Of a stretch of 64,000 bases of DNA, positions 35,172 to 43,448 are shown one piece after another. The stretch lies in the NCBI GenBank assembly GCA_903926385.1, contig CAIYIS010000015.1, positions 1 through 64,000 of the forward strand. The letters run 5' to 3'. Below the pieces are notes generated by a model. That model did no database searches. It worked only from the letters and a program-made list of their open reading frames with translations, and had not been told where the DNA came from. Both the position numbers and the translations under genes were made by a program. The DNA comes from an uncultured Bacteroidota bacterium (lineage in GTDB: Bacteria > Bacteroidota > Bacteroidia > 2-12-FULL-35-15). Within the stretch, counting starts at the first letter, position 1. Each line of letters begins with the position of its first letter.

Positions 35172-35310
35172 GTAAAAGTTTCCAGTATATGGCTAGCTTG
35201 CCAACAGCCTATTGCAAAAGTTTCCGGTATATGGCTAGCTCGCCAACTGCCTATTGCAAAAGTTTCCGGTATATGGCTAGCTTGCCAACCACTTATTGCA
35301 AAAATTTCCG
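35172..35310. repeat. 42-bp tandem array
   Basis: Three full units and a partial one share CAAAAGTTTCCGGTATATGG and CTAGC(C/T)(T/C)GCCAA blocks. The GTATAT word starts at 35185, 35227 and 35269, and the next CCG falls another 42 bases on at 35308, so the spacing is exactly 42. The units are near identical, which suggests recent expansion. The region 34875-35392 otherwise holds no gene. Confidence 0.88.
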
Positions 35311-35392
35311 TTCTCGCCCTTGTTTGTAGCGAGGGCGAACGAGAAAGGCGTTTACAACGCATATTACTCTCCCAAAAGAGTGAGACCAAAAA

Positions 35393-35425
35393 AAAGAGGA
35401 ATCAGTTCAGCACCGATTCCTCTTT
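35393..35425 (-). terminator. Terminator after the triple-FKBP gene
   Basis: An 11-bp stem (AAAGAGGAATC against GATTCCTCTTT) is followed on the minus strand by a T run, just after the stop at 35446. Confidence 0.85.
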
Positions 35426-35445
35426 TAATATAAATTTAAGTCAGA

Positions 35446-36630
35446 TTAATGTACGTCCACCAACTCCACATCAAAGGTTAAGTCGGCCTTTGCCGGAATT
35501 TGAGGAGGTCGGCCCTGCTCTCCGTAAGCCAAAAAGTAAGGAATTACCAAACGTAATTTATCGCCCATATTCATAAGGGCAATGCCTTCTTCCCAACCCG
35601 GAATTACTTGTCCTCTCCCAAGTGGAAACTCAATAGGTTCTCCTCTTTCTATTGACGAATCGAACATTTTGCCATCGGCCAGATATCCCGAATAGTGAAC
35701 TTTAACCGTTTTTCCGGCTTCAGCTTTCGCTGGATTGTTGCTTTTGCTCACTACATAATATTTAATACCCGAAGCAGTAGTTTCTTCTTTTAGTCCTTTG
35801 ATATTATAAGGTACAGCCGAAACAGCTGCTGTAACATCCACAATTTCTACATCGAATACCAAATCAGATTTGGCAGGAATAACCGGTGGACGACCCGCTT
35901 CGCCATAAGCTAACAAATAAGGAATGATTAGTTTTGCTTTATCTCCTTTGTGAAGCAAAGCCAAACCTTCGTCCCATCCCGGAATAACTTGTCCGGCCCC
36001 CACTTTAAGTGTAAACGGTTTCCCTCTTTCTACCGAAGAGTCGAACATTTTTCCATCCAGAAAAAATCCGCTGTAATGCACCGTTACTTTAGATGCGGCA
36101 CATGATGGTGCATCTTTGTGAGTTTCGTACATAATGTATTTAAGTCCCGATGGAGTTTTCATGGTGTCTTTTCCTTTTGCACTCCATGGGCGCAAACCTT
36201 CAGTAACTTTCAGTAATTCGATATCGAAAATCAATGTCGCATTAGCCGGAATTTTACCCATTGCTCTGTCGCCATAAGCTATAGAAGGAGGAAGTTTAAT
36301 GGTAGCTTTGTCGCCTTCCTGAAGTAAAGCAAAAGCTTCGTCCCATCCTTTGATAACCTGTCCGGCACCAAGTTTAAATTCGAAAGGCTGCCCGCGAGGA
36401 ATAGAACTGTCGAACACAGTGTCGTTGGTTAATTTTCCTGTGTAGTTAACGGTAACTTTGTCGCCCGCAGAGGCCGTTTTTCCATTTCCTTTTTCGGTAA
36501 TGGTGTATTCAAGTCCGGAAGCGGTAGTAATGGTTTTAGGATTTTTCACTTTTACAGAAGTTGTTTTTTTATCTTGAGCCATAGCCGTAAAAACGGTTAA
36601 ACTCAAAACAAAGGTGATTACTTTTTTCAT
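35446..36630 (-). CDS. Periplasmic peptidyl-prolyl isomerase with three FKBP domains
   Basis: The 394-residue precursor has a signal peptide ending in AMAQ and no lipobox. Three FKBP domains occupy about 45-140, 175-265 and 295-393. Each carries the VTVNYTGKL or VKVHYSGYL strand, an FDSS turn, a GAGQVI.GWDE or GRGQVIPGWEE helix start and an AYG..A or AYGEQGRPP loop. FKBP enzymes catalyse proline cis-trans isomerisation and help fold exported proteins. It is the first of four adjacent FKBP genes on the minus strand by position but the last in the transcript. An inverted repeat lies before it at 36657-36690. Confidence 0.93.
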   Translation of the reverse strand: MKKVITFVLSLTVFTAMAQDKKTTSVKVKNPKTITTASGLEYTITEKGNGKTASAGDKVTVNYTGKLTNDTVFDSSIPRGQPFEFKLGAGQVIKGWDEAFALLQEGDKATIKLPPSIAYGDRAMGKIPANATLIFDIELLKVTEGLRPWSAKGKDTMKTPSGLKYIMYETHKDAPSCAASKVTVHYSGFFLDGKMFDSSVERGKPFTLKVGAGQVIPGWDEGLALLHKGDKAKLIIPYLLAYGEAGRPPVIPAKSDLVFDVEIVDVTAAVSAVPYNIKGLKEETTASGIKYYVVSKSNNPAKAEAGKTVKVHYSGYLADGKMFDSSIERGEPIEFPLGRGQVIPGWEEGIALMNMGDKLRLVIPYFLAYGEQGRPPQIPAKADLTFDVELVDVH

Positions 36631-36656
36631 TTTATTTAGTTTTAGTATTCATTAAT

Positions 36657-36690
36657 TACCCCTGTCGATGCATTAACATTGACAGGGGTA
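36657..36690 (-). other. Inverted repeat between two FKBP genes
   Basis: A perfect 10-bp stem (TACCCCTGTC against GACAGGGGTA) has a 14-base loop. It is not followed by a T run on the minus strand, so it is probably not a simple terminator. The stem core TACCCCTG/CAGGGGTA recurs at 54039-54073. Confidence 0.55.
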
Positions 36691-36714
36691 TAAAATTGAT
36701 TGTTGTATTAAAAA

Positions 36715-37722
36715 CTATTTTCTTACAGGTGCTTCTTGCGGTGGTGCTGCTTTTTCGGTAACAAAACTTACCAACTCCACATCAAAAACCAATGAAGAGT
36801 ATGGAGGAATTGGACCTCCGCCTTGCTCACCATAAGCCAATGTTGCAGGAATAATTAATTGTCCTTTCGAACCCGGGCTCATTAACATGATACCTTCGTC
36901 CCATCCTGGAATAACCTGACCCATTCCTAAAGGAAACTCGATAGGCTCATAAGGTCTTTTTTCGTCAAACAAATTAGCTTTTTTTGCTGCTTCTTTATCC
37001 GAAGTGTCGAACACAGTTCCATCTAACAAACGACCGGTATAGTTAACTTTTACAGTACATCCTTTACTTGGGTGTGCACCTTTACCTTTTGTTTTTTCAG
37101 CGTAAATTAAACCGGATGCAGTTGGTTTAGCAGTAATTTTATTATCGGCTAAATATTTTGCAAGGTTAGCTGCATCTTCGCCTTTTCTTTTTTCGAGCAT
37201 AGCAGCACGCTCTTCCATTTTCTTTTTCTTTTCTGCTTCCACGTCAGCTTTAGCAGTAACTTTTAATAGTTTTGCTTCGAAGGTTAACATAGTTCCTGTT
37301 TGAATATATTTAGGAAGTTCTTTTACTTTAAATGTTTTTAAGTAAACCGAATCAGCAGGAATCATAAAGCTTGCGCTATCGCCTACAGACATCATACCCA
37401 AAGCATCTTCAAAACTTCCTTTGAAAGTGGTTTTGCTAAGCGGAAACTCAATGTATTTATTTTCGCTTCTTGTAAATTTAGTATCTTTAGAATCGAACAA
37501 AACCGAATCTTTATTATTTTTATAAGATAAGATAACTCTTACCATATCGCCTTCACTTGGCTTTACACCTTTTTCATCGTGGGTATAAAATTTAGCGTAC
37601 ACACCATTTTCGTTAGCATCATATCCCGGGTAAGGAGATTTATGACACGAAGAAAGCGTTACTACAGATAAAACAACCCCTACGGCTGCAGTTGTAATCG
37701 TTTTGTTAATCGACATTTTCAT
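36715..37722 (-). CDS. FKBP-type peptidyl-prolyl isomerase lipoprotein
   Basis: The 335-residue precursor has a lipobox (LSSC) and is probably a membrane-anchored periplasmic isomerase. The C-terminal FKBP domain (about 200-320) is complete: KVNYTGRLLDG.VFDTS, GMGQVIPGWDEGI, LAYGEQGGGPIPPYSSLVFDVEL. The N-terminal part (about 45-150) looks like a degenerate FKBP-like fold (DMVRVILSYKNNKDSVLFDS, GSFEDALGMMSVGD) without the GWDE motif. A charged helical linker (AEKKKKMEERAAMLEKRK) joins them. The next FKBP gene ends 9 bases upstream, so they are one operon. Confidence 0.9.
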   Translation of the reverse strand: MKMSINKTITTAAVGVVLSVVTLSSCHKSPYPGYDANENGVYAKFYTHDEKGVKPSEGDMVRVILSYKNNKDSVLFDSKDTKFTRSENKYIEFPLSKTTFKGSFEDALGMMSVGDSASFMIPADSVYLKTFKVKELPKYIQTGTMLTFEAKLLKVTAKADVEAEKKKKMEERAAMLEKRKGEDAANLAKYLADNKITAKPTASGLIYAEKTKGKGAHPSKGCTVKVNYTGRLLDGTVFDTSDKEAAKKANLFDEKRPYEPIEFPLGMGQVIPGWDEGIMLMSPGSKGQLIIPATLAYGEQGGGPIPPYSSLVFDVELVSFVTEKAAPPQEAPVRK

Positions 37723-37731
37723 TGTTTTTTT

Positions 37732-38634
37732 TTAATTGTTGTATTTAGTTAAACTTAGTAATTCTATTTCGTACACCACCGTAGTAAAAGGAGGAACAAT
37801 CCCGGTGGATGACCCTGTTTCTCCAAAAGCAAGTTGCGAAGGTATAATAAATTTTGTTTTCGCACCTTCATTCATTAATCTAATTGCAGATTCTAATCCG
37901 GAGATAATTTGACCTTGCGTACCCACAACCATTTCCAATGGCTCTTTTCGGTCGTATGTAGACTCAAAAACTTTTCCATTCAGGAAAGTGCCTTTGTAAT
38001 GAATCTTGATTGTATTTCCACTTTCGGCATTATCACCCGCTCCTTGTTTGATGGGTAAATAAAACATTCCGTTGTTAAGCGGATAGAATTCGGTTTTGCA
38101 AGTATCCAGAAAAGTTTTCAGTTTACGTTGTTCTTCAATATCGCGGTCTTCAACTATCTGAGCATAATTTTTCAATTCTTCCTGATACTGTTCGGGAGTA
38201 AGAATATTAAACAACTTCACATCCATTTTCACAAAGCTACCTTTTGGCAAAAAGATTGGCAAATCAGCATTAAAGAAACGTTTGAAAAGTGAATCGGAAT
38301 TGACCATAAACGATACACTATCTCCGGCATTCATGGTAGAAAGTCCTTCTTCAAAACTTCCTTCAAAAGAAGAATGTTTGAACGGAAGAATTACTTTACC
38401 TGTTTCGTTGTTGGAGTAGGTATCAAGAAAAACAGAATCTTTTTCGGTTTTGTAAGTAATTATTAATTGAAGATACTCCCCTTCTTTAGGCTTATGTTTC
38501 CCATCTCCTATCACCTGAAGTTTGTAATACAAACCAGAGTCGGTAAGAGTGTAGCCTTTGAATTTTGACTTCCGGAAACAGGAAGAAAATGCAAAAACAA
38601 AAAGTAGTAGGTATATTATTCGTCTATGGTTCAT
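37732..38634 (-). CDS. FKBP-type lipoprotein, second paralogue
   Basis: The 300-residue precursor has a lipobox (FSSC). Its plan copies that of the gene at 36715: a degenerate N-terminal FKBP-like domain (YLQLIITYKTEKDSVFLD, SFEGSFEEGLSTMNAGDSVSFMV), a charged linker and a C-terminal FKBP domain (IKIHYKGTFLNGKVFESTYD, TQGQIISGLESAIRLM). In the C-terminal domain the usual GWDE is GLES and the FD turn is FEST, so activity may be weak. The two genes look like paralogues from a duplication. It starts 56 bases after the stop of the single-FKBP gene at 38691. Confidence 0.88.
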   Translation of the reverse strand: MNHRRIIYLLLFVFAFSSCFRKSKFKGYTLTDSGLYYKLQVIGDGKHKPKEGEYLQLIITYKTEKDSVFLDTYSNNETGKVILPFKHSSFEGSFEEGLSTMNAGDSVSFMVNSDSLFKRFFNADLPIFLPKGSFVKMDVKLFNILTPEQYQEELKNYAQIVEDRDIEEQRKLKTFLDTCKTEFYPLNNGMFYLPIKQGAGDNAESGNTIKIHYKGTFLNGKVFESTYDRKEPLEMVVGTQGQIISGLESAIRLMNEGAKTKFIIPSQLAFGETGSSTGIVPPFTTVVYEIELLSLTKYNN

Positions 38635-38690
38635 TCTTTATTCTTTCTCATCAGTACTTACTCTTAAGCGTGATGTTATTCTATATTTTT

Positions 38691-39233
38691 TTATCTTACG
38701 GACAATAATTCTAATTCATATAACAAAGAAGCATGAGGCGGAATTTTGTGTTCATCTCCCACAAGTCCATAGGCCAAATGAGAAGGAAGTATAATAACTG
38801 CCTTATCTCCCACATGCATATATTTTACACCTTCGTGCAAACCGGTTTCAACATTATCCTGACCAATGAGAAACTCCTTGGCTCCTGTTGAGTCGGACGA
38901 ATAACACAAAGTGCCATCGAGCAAACTGATTTTAAAATTCAATCTGGCTCTTTCCGATTCTTCGGCCTGTTTTCCTGTTCCTTTTTTAGTAATCATATAG
39001 CGTAATCCTGTACCAGTGGTTATCATTTTCCAATTATGGTGTGCCACGTATTGGTCTATTTCATCACTTTCCTGTTTTACATATATCTTATTAGCATCAA
39101 TGAGTTTTTCTTTAAACGCTGAACTCTCTATGTTCACCTGTTTAGCATGTGTATTTTCGCTATGATGGCAACCTGCTGAGAAACCAGAGGCAACTATAAC
39201 AAATACAAAAATATTAATTTTACTAAACATCAT
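38691..39233 (-). CDS. gldI: Single-FKBP lipoprotein, probable gliding protein GldI
   Basis: The 180-residue precursor has a lipobox (FSAGC) and one FKBP domain from about 85 to 180 (ARLNFKISLLDGTLCYSSD, DNVETGLHEGVKYMHVGDKAVIILPSHLAYG). The GWDE position reads GLHE. Its size and its position next to a DHH phosphoesterase match the gldI neighbourhood I know from Flavobacterium. GldI is needed for gliding and works with the T9SS lipoproteins. The name rests on length and context, since FKBP paralogues are hard to tell apart. It could be an ordinary FKBP lipoprotein. Confidence 0.6.
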   Translation of the reverse strand: MMFSKINIFVFVIVASGFSAGCHHSENTHAKQVNIESSAFKEKLIDANKIYVKQESDEIDQYVAHHNWKMITTGTGLRYMITKKGTGKQAEESERARLNFKISLLDGTLCYSSDSTGAKEFLIGQDNVETGLHEGVKYMHVGDKAVIILPSHLAYGLVGDEHKIPPHASLLYELELLSVR

Positions 39234-39260
39234 CTGCTTTCGATAACCGGATGCTCCGAT

Positions 39261-40280
39261 TTATTTCTTTTTATTTAATTGCTTTTTGTATTCCGGCAAA
39301 ACAGAAACAAATTTAATTACAGCCTCGTCAAGAGTTAAATCGCTTTCGCCTCCTGCGGCATGCGCATGCCCTCCCCCATTGAAATTTTTACGAGCAAAAA
39401 GATTAACATCAAAACTACCTTTCGAACGGAATGAAGTTTTGATAGCTTCGTCTCTTTCCACAAAAAATGCAGCAAAACAAATTCCTTCGATAGAAAGAGC
39501 GTAATTTACCACTCCTTCGGTATCTCCTTTTTTATAATTAAAACGCTTCAATTCGTCAGAACGCAAACTAAAAAATGCGGTATTGTATTCTTTGAGCACA
39601 GTTAATTTTTCGGACAAACAATAGCCTAGTAACCTTAATCGGCCTTCGGTGTTGTCGTCATATATCCTGTTATGAATTTCCGAATTCTCTGCTCCTGCTT
39701 TTATCAAATCAGCTACGATGGCATGTGTCCGCTCGGTAGTAGACGGAAATCTAAATGAACCGGTATCGGTCATCATGCCTGTATAAAGACAGTTTGCAAT
39801 GTTTTTGTTTAGTTTCTTACCATCATCCATCAGATGAATAAAGTCGTAAACAAGCTCGCAGGTGGAACATGCTTCGGTGGTATGCAACATGTACTTTGCA
39901 AAATCTTCGGGTTGCAAATGGTGATCGATAATAAACTTGGCAGCTTTAGATTTGGCAACTTCAATTCCCAAATCGCTTATACGTTTTAAGGAATTAAAAT
40001 CGAGGCAAAATATAAAATCGGCTTTTGCTACCAATGGCTTTGCCACTTTAGGTTTTTTAGAAAAATCAATAACCTTATTGTTTCCGGGCAACCAGTTAAG
40101 AAATGCAGGGTAATCGTTAGGTGTTATTACTGTTACCTTATGTTTTTTGAGCAAAAAGTAATTATAAAGCCCCAAAGAGGAACCCATTGCATCTCCATCG
40201 GGAGACCAATGTGTTACTATCACAATGTTTTTGGGAGTCGATAAAAGGCTTTTTACTTCTTTAATTTGAGCTTGATTCAA
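39261..40280 (-). CDS. DHH-family phosphoesterase, NrnA-like
   Basis: The 339-residue soluble protein has the DHH/DHHA1 plan. Motifs are HWSPDGDAMGSS near residue 25, FIIDHHLQPEDF near 115 and GGGHAHAAGG near 305. The family includes bifunctional oligoribonuclease and PAP phosphatases (NrnA) and c-di-AMP-type phosphodiesterases. I favour NrnA-like activity on short RNA or pAp. The start is TTG at 40280; an overlapping out-of-frame ATG upstream gives only eight codons. A TAAATTTG box lies at 40304-40311. The FKBP genes follow on the same strand. Confidence 0.9.
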   Translation of the reverse strand: MNQAQIKEVKSLLSTPKNIVIVTHWSPDGDAMGSSLGLYNYFLLKKHKVTVITPNDYPAFLNWLPGNNKVIDFSKKPKVAKPLVAKADFIFCLDFNSLKRISDLGIEVAKSKAAKFIIDHHLQPEDFAKYMLHTTEACSTCELVYDFIHLMDDGKKLNKNIANCLYTGMMTDTGSFRFPSTTERTHAIVADLIKAGAENSEIHNRIYDDNTEGRLRLLGYCLSEKLTVLKEYNTAFFSLRSDELKRFNYKKGDTEGVVNYALSIEGICFAAFFVERDEAIKTSFRSKGSFDVNLFARKNFNGGGHAHAAGGESDLTLDEAVIKFVSVLPEYKKQLNKKK

Positions 40281-40303
40281 GATTCATTTTTTTTAATGGG
40301 CTA

Positions 40304-40311
40304 CAAATTTA
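40304..40311 (-). promoter_or_regulatory. -7 box (TAAATTTG) before the DHH gene
   Basis: An exact TAnnTTTG match on the minus strand lies 23 bases before the TTG start at 40280. It probably drives the DHH and FKBP genes. The 360-base gap 40281-40640 otherwise holds only the promoter and small peptide of the exporter gene; nothing else is seen at 40320-40535. Confidence 0.5.
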
Positions 40312-40540
40312 CTATAATTTTTCACTTGGCATAGTAATCGATTTGTGAACGAATGTTAAACAAAAAGACAGGAAACTGTGCATTAGGGTAAACACCTTTA
40401 GTTTCAGGACATCCGTTTACAATAATAATTATGAAGGGTTTTAAATAAGCATTAAAAGAAAGAGAACTGCCAAAGCAAAAATAGTTTTATCACTACCTTT
40501 TGTCATATAATATTGTTGCATGATTTCTGAAAATTAAACA

Positions 40541-40548
40541 TACCTTTG
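40541..40548 (+). promoter_or_regulatory. -7 box (TACCTTTG) before the exporter
   Basis: TACCTTTG matches TAnnTTTG, followed by CGCCC. It gives a leader of about 90 bases before the ATG at 40641. Confidence 0.55.
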
Positions 40549-40602
40549 CGCCCTTAAAAATGATATGAAAAGATAATAACGGGGCATGATACATTAATTT
40601 TT

Positions 40603-40641
40603 ATGAAAACCTCAATACTAATTTTCCAAATAACTAAATAA
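40603..40641 (+). other. Possible 12-residue leader peptide overlapping the exporter start
   Basis: A 12-codon frame starts at ATG 40603 (MKTSILIFQITK) and its TAA overlaps the ATG of the exporter as TAATG. Such overlap can couple translation. The peptide is too short for proof by itself. Confidence 0.3.
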
Positions 40642-42440
40642 TGGCACGCAAAGCTAAAGAAACAGACGATTTACCAAAAGCAAAAATCAATAAGACAACA
40701 TTAAAGAATGCCATGCGCATATTTGAATACACAGGCAAACATCGCTGGAAGTTGTATGTAGGTCTTGTGTTTTTATTATTAACCAGCGCCACTGCTCTTG
40801 GCTTCCCAAAACTAATGGGTATGCTAGTGGACACTGCCGACCCTAAAAAGATAGTAGCACTCACAGCTAATGAAATTGGATTGTTTCTATTAGTAGTGCT
40901 GGTTCTGCAATCGGTGTTTTCCTTCTTCCGAGTTTATCTTTTTGTTAATTACACCGAAAATACATTAGCCAATTTGCGTCAGTCGGTATATTCGCATCTA
41001 ATCAAATTGCCGATGTCGTATTTTGCTCAAAACCGAGTGGGCGATTTGAATAGCCGTATGTCAAGCGACTTGATACAGATTCAGGATACATTAACTACGA
41101 CCATTGCTGAGTTTCTTCGTCAGTTTGTAATCATTTTAGGAGGTATTGGTTTTCTGGCTTACACATCACCCCACTTAACAGTACTGATGCTTTCCATTGT
41201 TCCGGTAGTAGCTGTGGCCGCTGTGTTTTTCGGACGTTTTATTCGTAAAACATCACGTAAAGTTCAGGAAAAAATTGCTGAATCGAATACCATCATTGAA
41301 GAAACTTTGCAAGGAATAGCCAGTGTTAAAGCTTTTGCCAATGAATTTTTTGAAAACAGACGTTACAGAAAAAGCACTGAGATTATTGTCGAAAACGCCA
41401 TTCTTGGTGGGAAATACAGAGGTGGGTTTGCATCGTTCATTATTTTCTGCTTGTTTGGGGCCATTGTATCGGTGGTATGGTATGGAGTTGTACTTGCCAC
41501 TCGGGGAGAACTGTCCATCGGTGAATTGATGCAGTTTTTATTGTATTCCATTTTTGTAGGAGCATCTATTGGAGGTATTGCCGAGTTATATGCTCAACTT
41601 CAGAAAGCCGTTGGAGCAGTAGAAAGAGTATTCGAAATACTGGAAGAAACACCGGAGCTAATTGAAATTAATGAGCAAAGACTGGTAGAAAACAGAATAA
41701 AAGGAAATGTAGTATTTCAGGATGTGGCTTTCACTTATCCATCCAGAAAAGAAATTCAGGTTTTGAAAGGTGTTAACGTAGTTGCCGAAAAGGGAGAAAC
41801 GATTGCCATTGTCGGGCCATCGGGTTCCGGTAAATCTACATTTGTTGCTTTACTTCTGAGATTCTACGACCCTGAAAGCGGGAAAATATTAATTGACGGT
41901 AAAGATGCACGCGATTTTCCTCTTACCGATTTAAGAAATAATATGGCCATTGTACCTCAGGATGTATTGTTGTTTGGCGGAAGTATTAAAGAAAACATTG
42001 CTTACGGAAAACCATCTGCCACTATTGAAGAAATAGCCGAAGCAGCTCGTAAAGCCAATGCATACGATTTTATTGAAAGTTTTCCTGAAAAATTCGAAAC
42101 ACTGGTTGGAGAACGTGGTATAAAATTATCGGGAGGTCAGCGTCAACGAATAGCCATAGCACGTGCGGTATTAAAAGACCCAAGCATCTTAATTCTTGAT
42201 GAAGCTACTTCTTCTCTCGATTCAGAATCGGAAAGAGTGGTGCAGGAAGCATTGGATAAACTAATGGTTGGCCGTACATCATTTGTTATTGCCCACCGCT
42301 TGTCCACCATTCGTAAAGCAGATAAAATTATAGTAATCGATAAAGGAACGGTTACTGAAAGCGGCTCTCACGATGAGTTGATGAAGATAGAAAACGGACT
42401 TTACCGTTCGTTGAGCAAAATGCAAACAGAAAACTTTTAG
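40641..42440 (+). CDS. MsbA-type ABC exporter, permease-ATPase fusion
   Basis: The 599-residue half-transporter has an N-terminal membrane domain of six segments (about 35-325) and a C-terminal nucleotide-binding domain. Walker A is GPSGSGKST near residues 391-399. The signature LSGGQRQR lies near 495 and Walker B ILILDEATSS near 517. The D-loop and H-loop (IAHRLSTIRKAD) follow. It dimerises in the inner membrane to flip a lipid or drug outward. MsbA exports LPS core-lipid A, and LptD is in this window, but the substrate is not shown by sequence. It is a single gene. Confidence 0.92.
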   Translation: MARKAKETDDLPKAKINKTTLKNAMRIFEYTGKHRWKLYVGLVFLLLTSATALGFPKLMGMLVDTADPKKIVALTANEIGLFLLVVLVLQSVFSFFRVYLFVNYTENTLANLRQSVYSHLIKLPMSYFAQNRVGDLNSRMSSDLIQIQDTLTTTIAEFLRQFVIILGGIGFLAYTSPHLTVLMLSIVPVVAVAAVFFGRFIRKTSRKVQEKIAESNTIIEETLQGIASVKAFANEFFENRRYRKSTEIIVENAILGGKYRGGFASFIIFCLFGAIVSVVWYGVVLATRGELSIGELMQFLLYSIFVGASIGGIAELYAQLQKAVGAVERVFEILEETPELIEINEQRLVENRIKGNVVFQDVAFTYPSRKEIQVLKGVNVVAEKGETIAIVGPSGSGKSTFVALLLRFYDPESGKILIDGKDARDFPLTDLRNNMAIVPQDVLLFGGSIKENIAYGKPSATIEEIAEAARKANAYDFIESFPEKFETLVGERGIKLSGGQRQRIAIARAVLKDPSILILDEATSSLDSESERVVQEALDKLMVGRTSFVIAHRLSTIRKADKIIVIDKGTVTESGSHDELMKIENGLYRSLSKMQTENF

Positions 42441-42456
42441 AAAATTGCAACATATT

Positions 42457-42486
42457 TTTGCAGTAACAATTAATAAACTATTTTTG
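42457..42486 (+). promoter_or_regulatory. Promoter: TTTG and TATTTTTG boxes
   Basis: TTTG (42457-42460, itself within another TATTTTTG at 42453-42460) and TATTTTTG (42479-42486) are 18 bases apart. They precede the ATG at 42516 by 29 bases. Confidence 0.6.
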
Positions 42487-42515
42487 TACCAAGCTAAACC
42501 TAAAAAAAACAAATT

Positions 42516-43310
42516 ATGAAAATGAAAAAATTACACGTATCAGCAGTTATGCTTTTTGTATTGCTAATTTCTTATTCTTCTTTCGGGAGGAATTTTGAAT
42601 TGCCTGCAAGAAAATTAAATTTCAATAAAACATTTAGAGGAGATGGTGGTGATAAAAATGTTATCAGCGGAGGTTTCTTTGTTTTAATTGGTATAGGCAC
42701 ACCTTCTTTCAAATACAATGATCTTGGATACGCATCAAGCAGCCGTGTCGGAATGGGAACACAATTTAGCGTTGAAATTGGAAATCAATTTATGATTTAT
42801 AAACAGGAAGGTAAATTTGGAATTGGAATTAGTTCCAGCTGGTTTACATTTGGGTATAGTTCGGTTGAAAGATCGTATACATTTCCATACGATAATTACT
42901 ATTCTAATGGTTCAACATATACATCCTATTATACGACCCAATCCAAGTTTTTTAATTACGATTTCCGCTTTTTAAAATTCGGGCCAATGGGAACAGTAGC
43001 AGTTGGCCCTTTGGCCATTGATGCAAGTTTTGATATCATCCCTCTCACACTTTTTGTTGGAGGAACAAGTACTCCTACCACTATAAATAACTACAATAGC
43101 TACTATACAGGCAATGTATCTCATACCATGGTTTACACTCAGTATGGGATTTTCTCGAACTTTGATGTTTGTGTTAAAGCAAGGTACAAAATATTTACAG
43201 CCGGAGTTGATGTGCTTTTTGGACACAACAATTATGCGGACTCGGATGTTTCAGGTACTTACCACACTTCAACCTTTACTCCAAAAGTAGTTTTCGGGTT
43301 CAGATTTTAA
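42516..43310 (+). CDS. Putative outer membrane beta-barrel protein
   Basis: The 264-residue precursor has a signal peptide ending near SYSSFG. The mature part shows alternating aromatic and small residues typical of membrane strands (FGIGISSSWFTFGYSSVERSY, YDFRFLKFGPMGTVAVGPLAI, FTPKVVFGFRF at the end), and it ends in phenylalanine as outer membrane barrels do. I do not recognise a family. Strand count is roughly ten to twelve. It stands alone between the ABC exporter and the next surface protein, with a promoter of its own and a terminator. Confidence 0.72.
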   Translation: MKMKKLHVSAVMLFVLLISYSSFGRNFELPARKLNFNKTFRGDGGDKNVISGGFFVLIGIGTPSFKYNDLGYASSSRVGMGTQFSVEIGNQFMIYKQEGKFGIGISSSWFTFGYSSVERSYTFPYDNYYSNGSTYTSYYTTQSKFFNYDFRFLKFGPMGTVAVGPLAIDASFDIIPLTLFVGGTSTPTTINNYNSYYTGNVSHTMVYTQYGIFSNFDVCVKARYKIFTAGVDVLFGHNNYADSDVSGTYHTSTFTPKVVFGFRF

Positions 43311-43332
43311 TTAGAAAGTAATTCTTAAATAG

Positions 43333-43367
43333 GAGGCTTCGTTCAAAATGAACAAAGCCTCTTTTTT
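43333..43367 (+). terminator. Terminator
   Basis: A GAGGCTT/AAGCCTC stem with an inner GTTC/GAAC pair is followed by six T residues. Confidence 0.85.
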
Positions 43368-43381
43368 ATTCCAAAATGTTA

Positions 43382-43389
43382 TACTTTTG
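43382..43389 (+). promoter_or_regulatory. -7 box (TACTTTTG)
   Basis: An exact TAnnTTTG match ends 59 bases before the ATG at 43449, leaving a leader for the dockerin-type gene. Confidence 0.55.
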
Positions 43390-43448
43390 ATGCAACCTAT
43401 TCAGAATTTTAAACATCTATTATATAAACAACATTTAATATTAGTGAA

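Noticed and set aside
35096-35329. Open frame of 14-residue repeats in the 42-bp array
   Set aside because: It follows from the 42-base step and ends at once outside the array. No gene features are seen.
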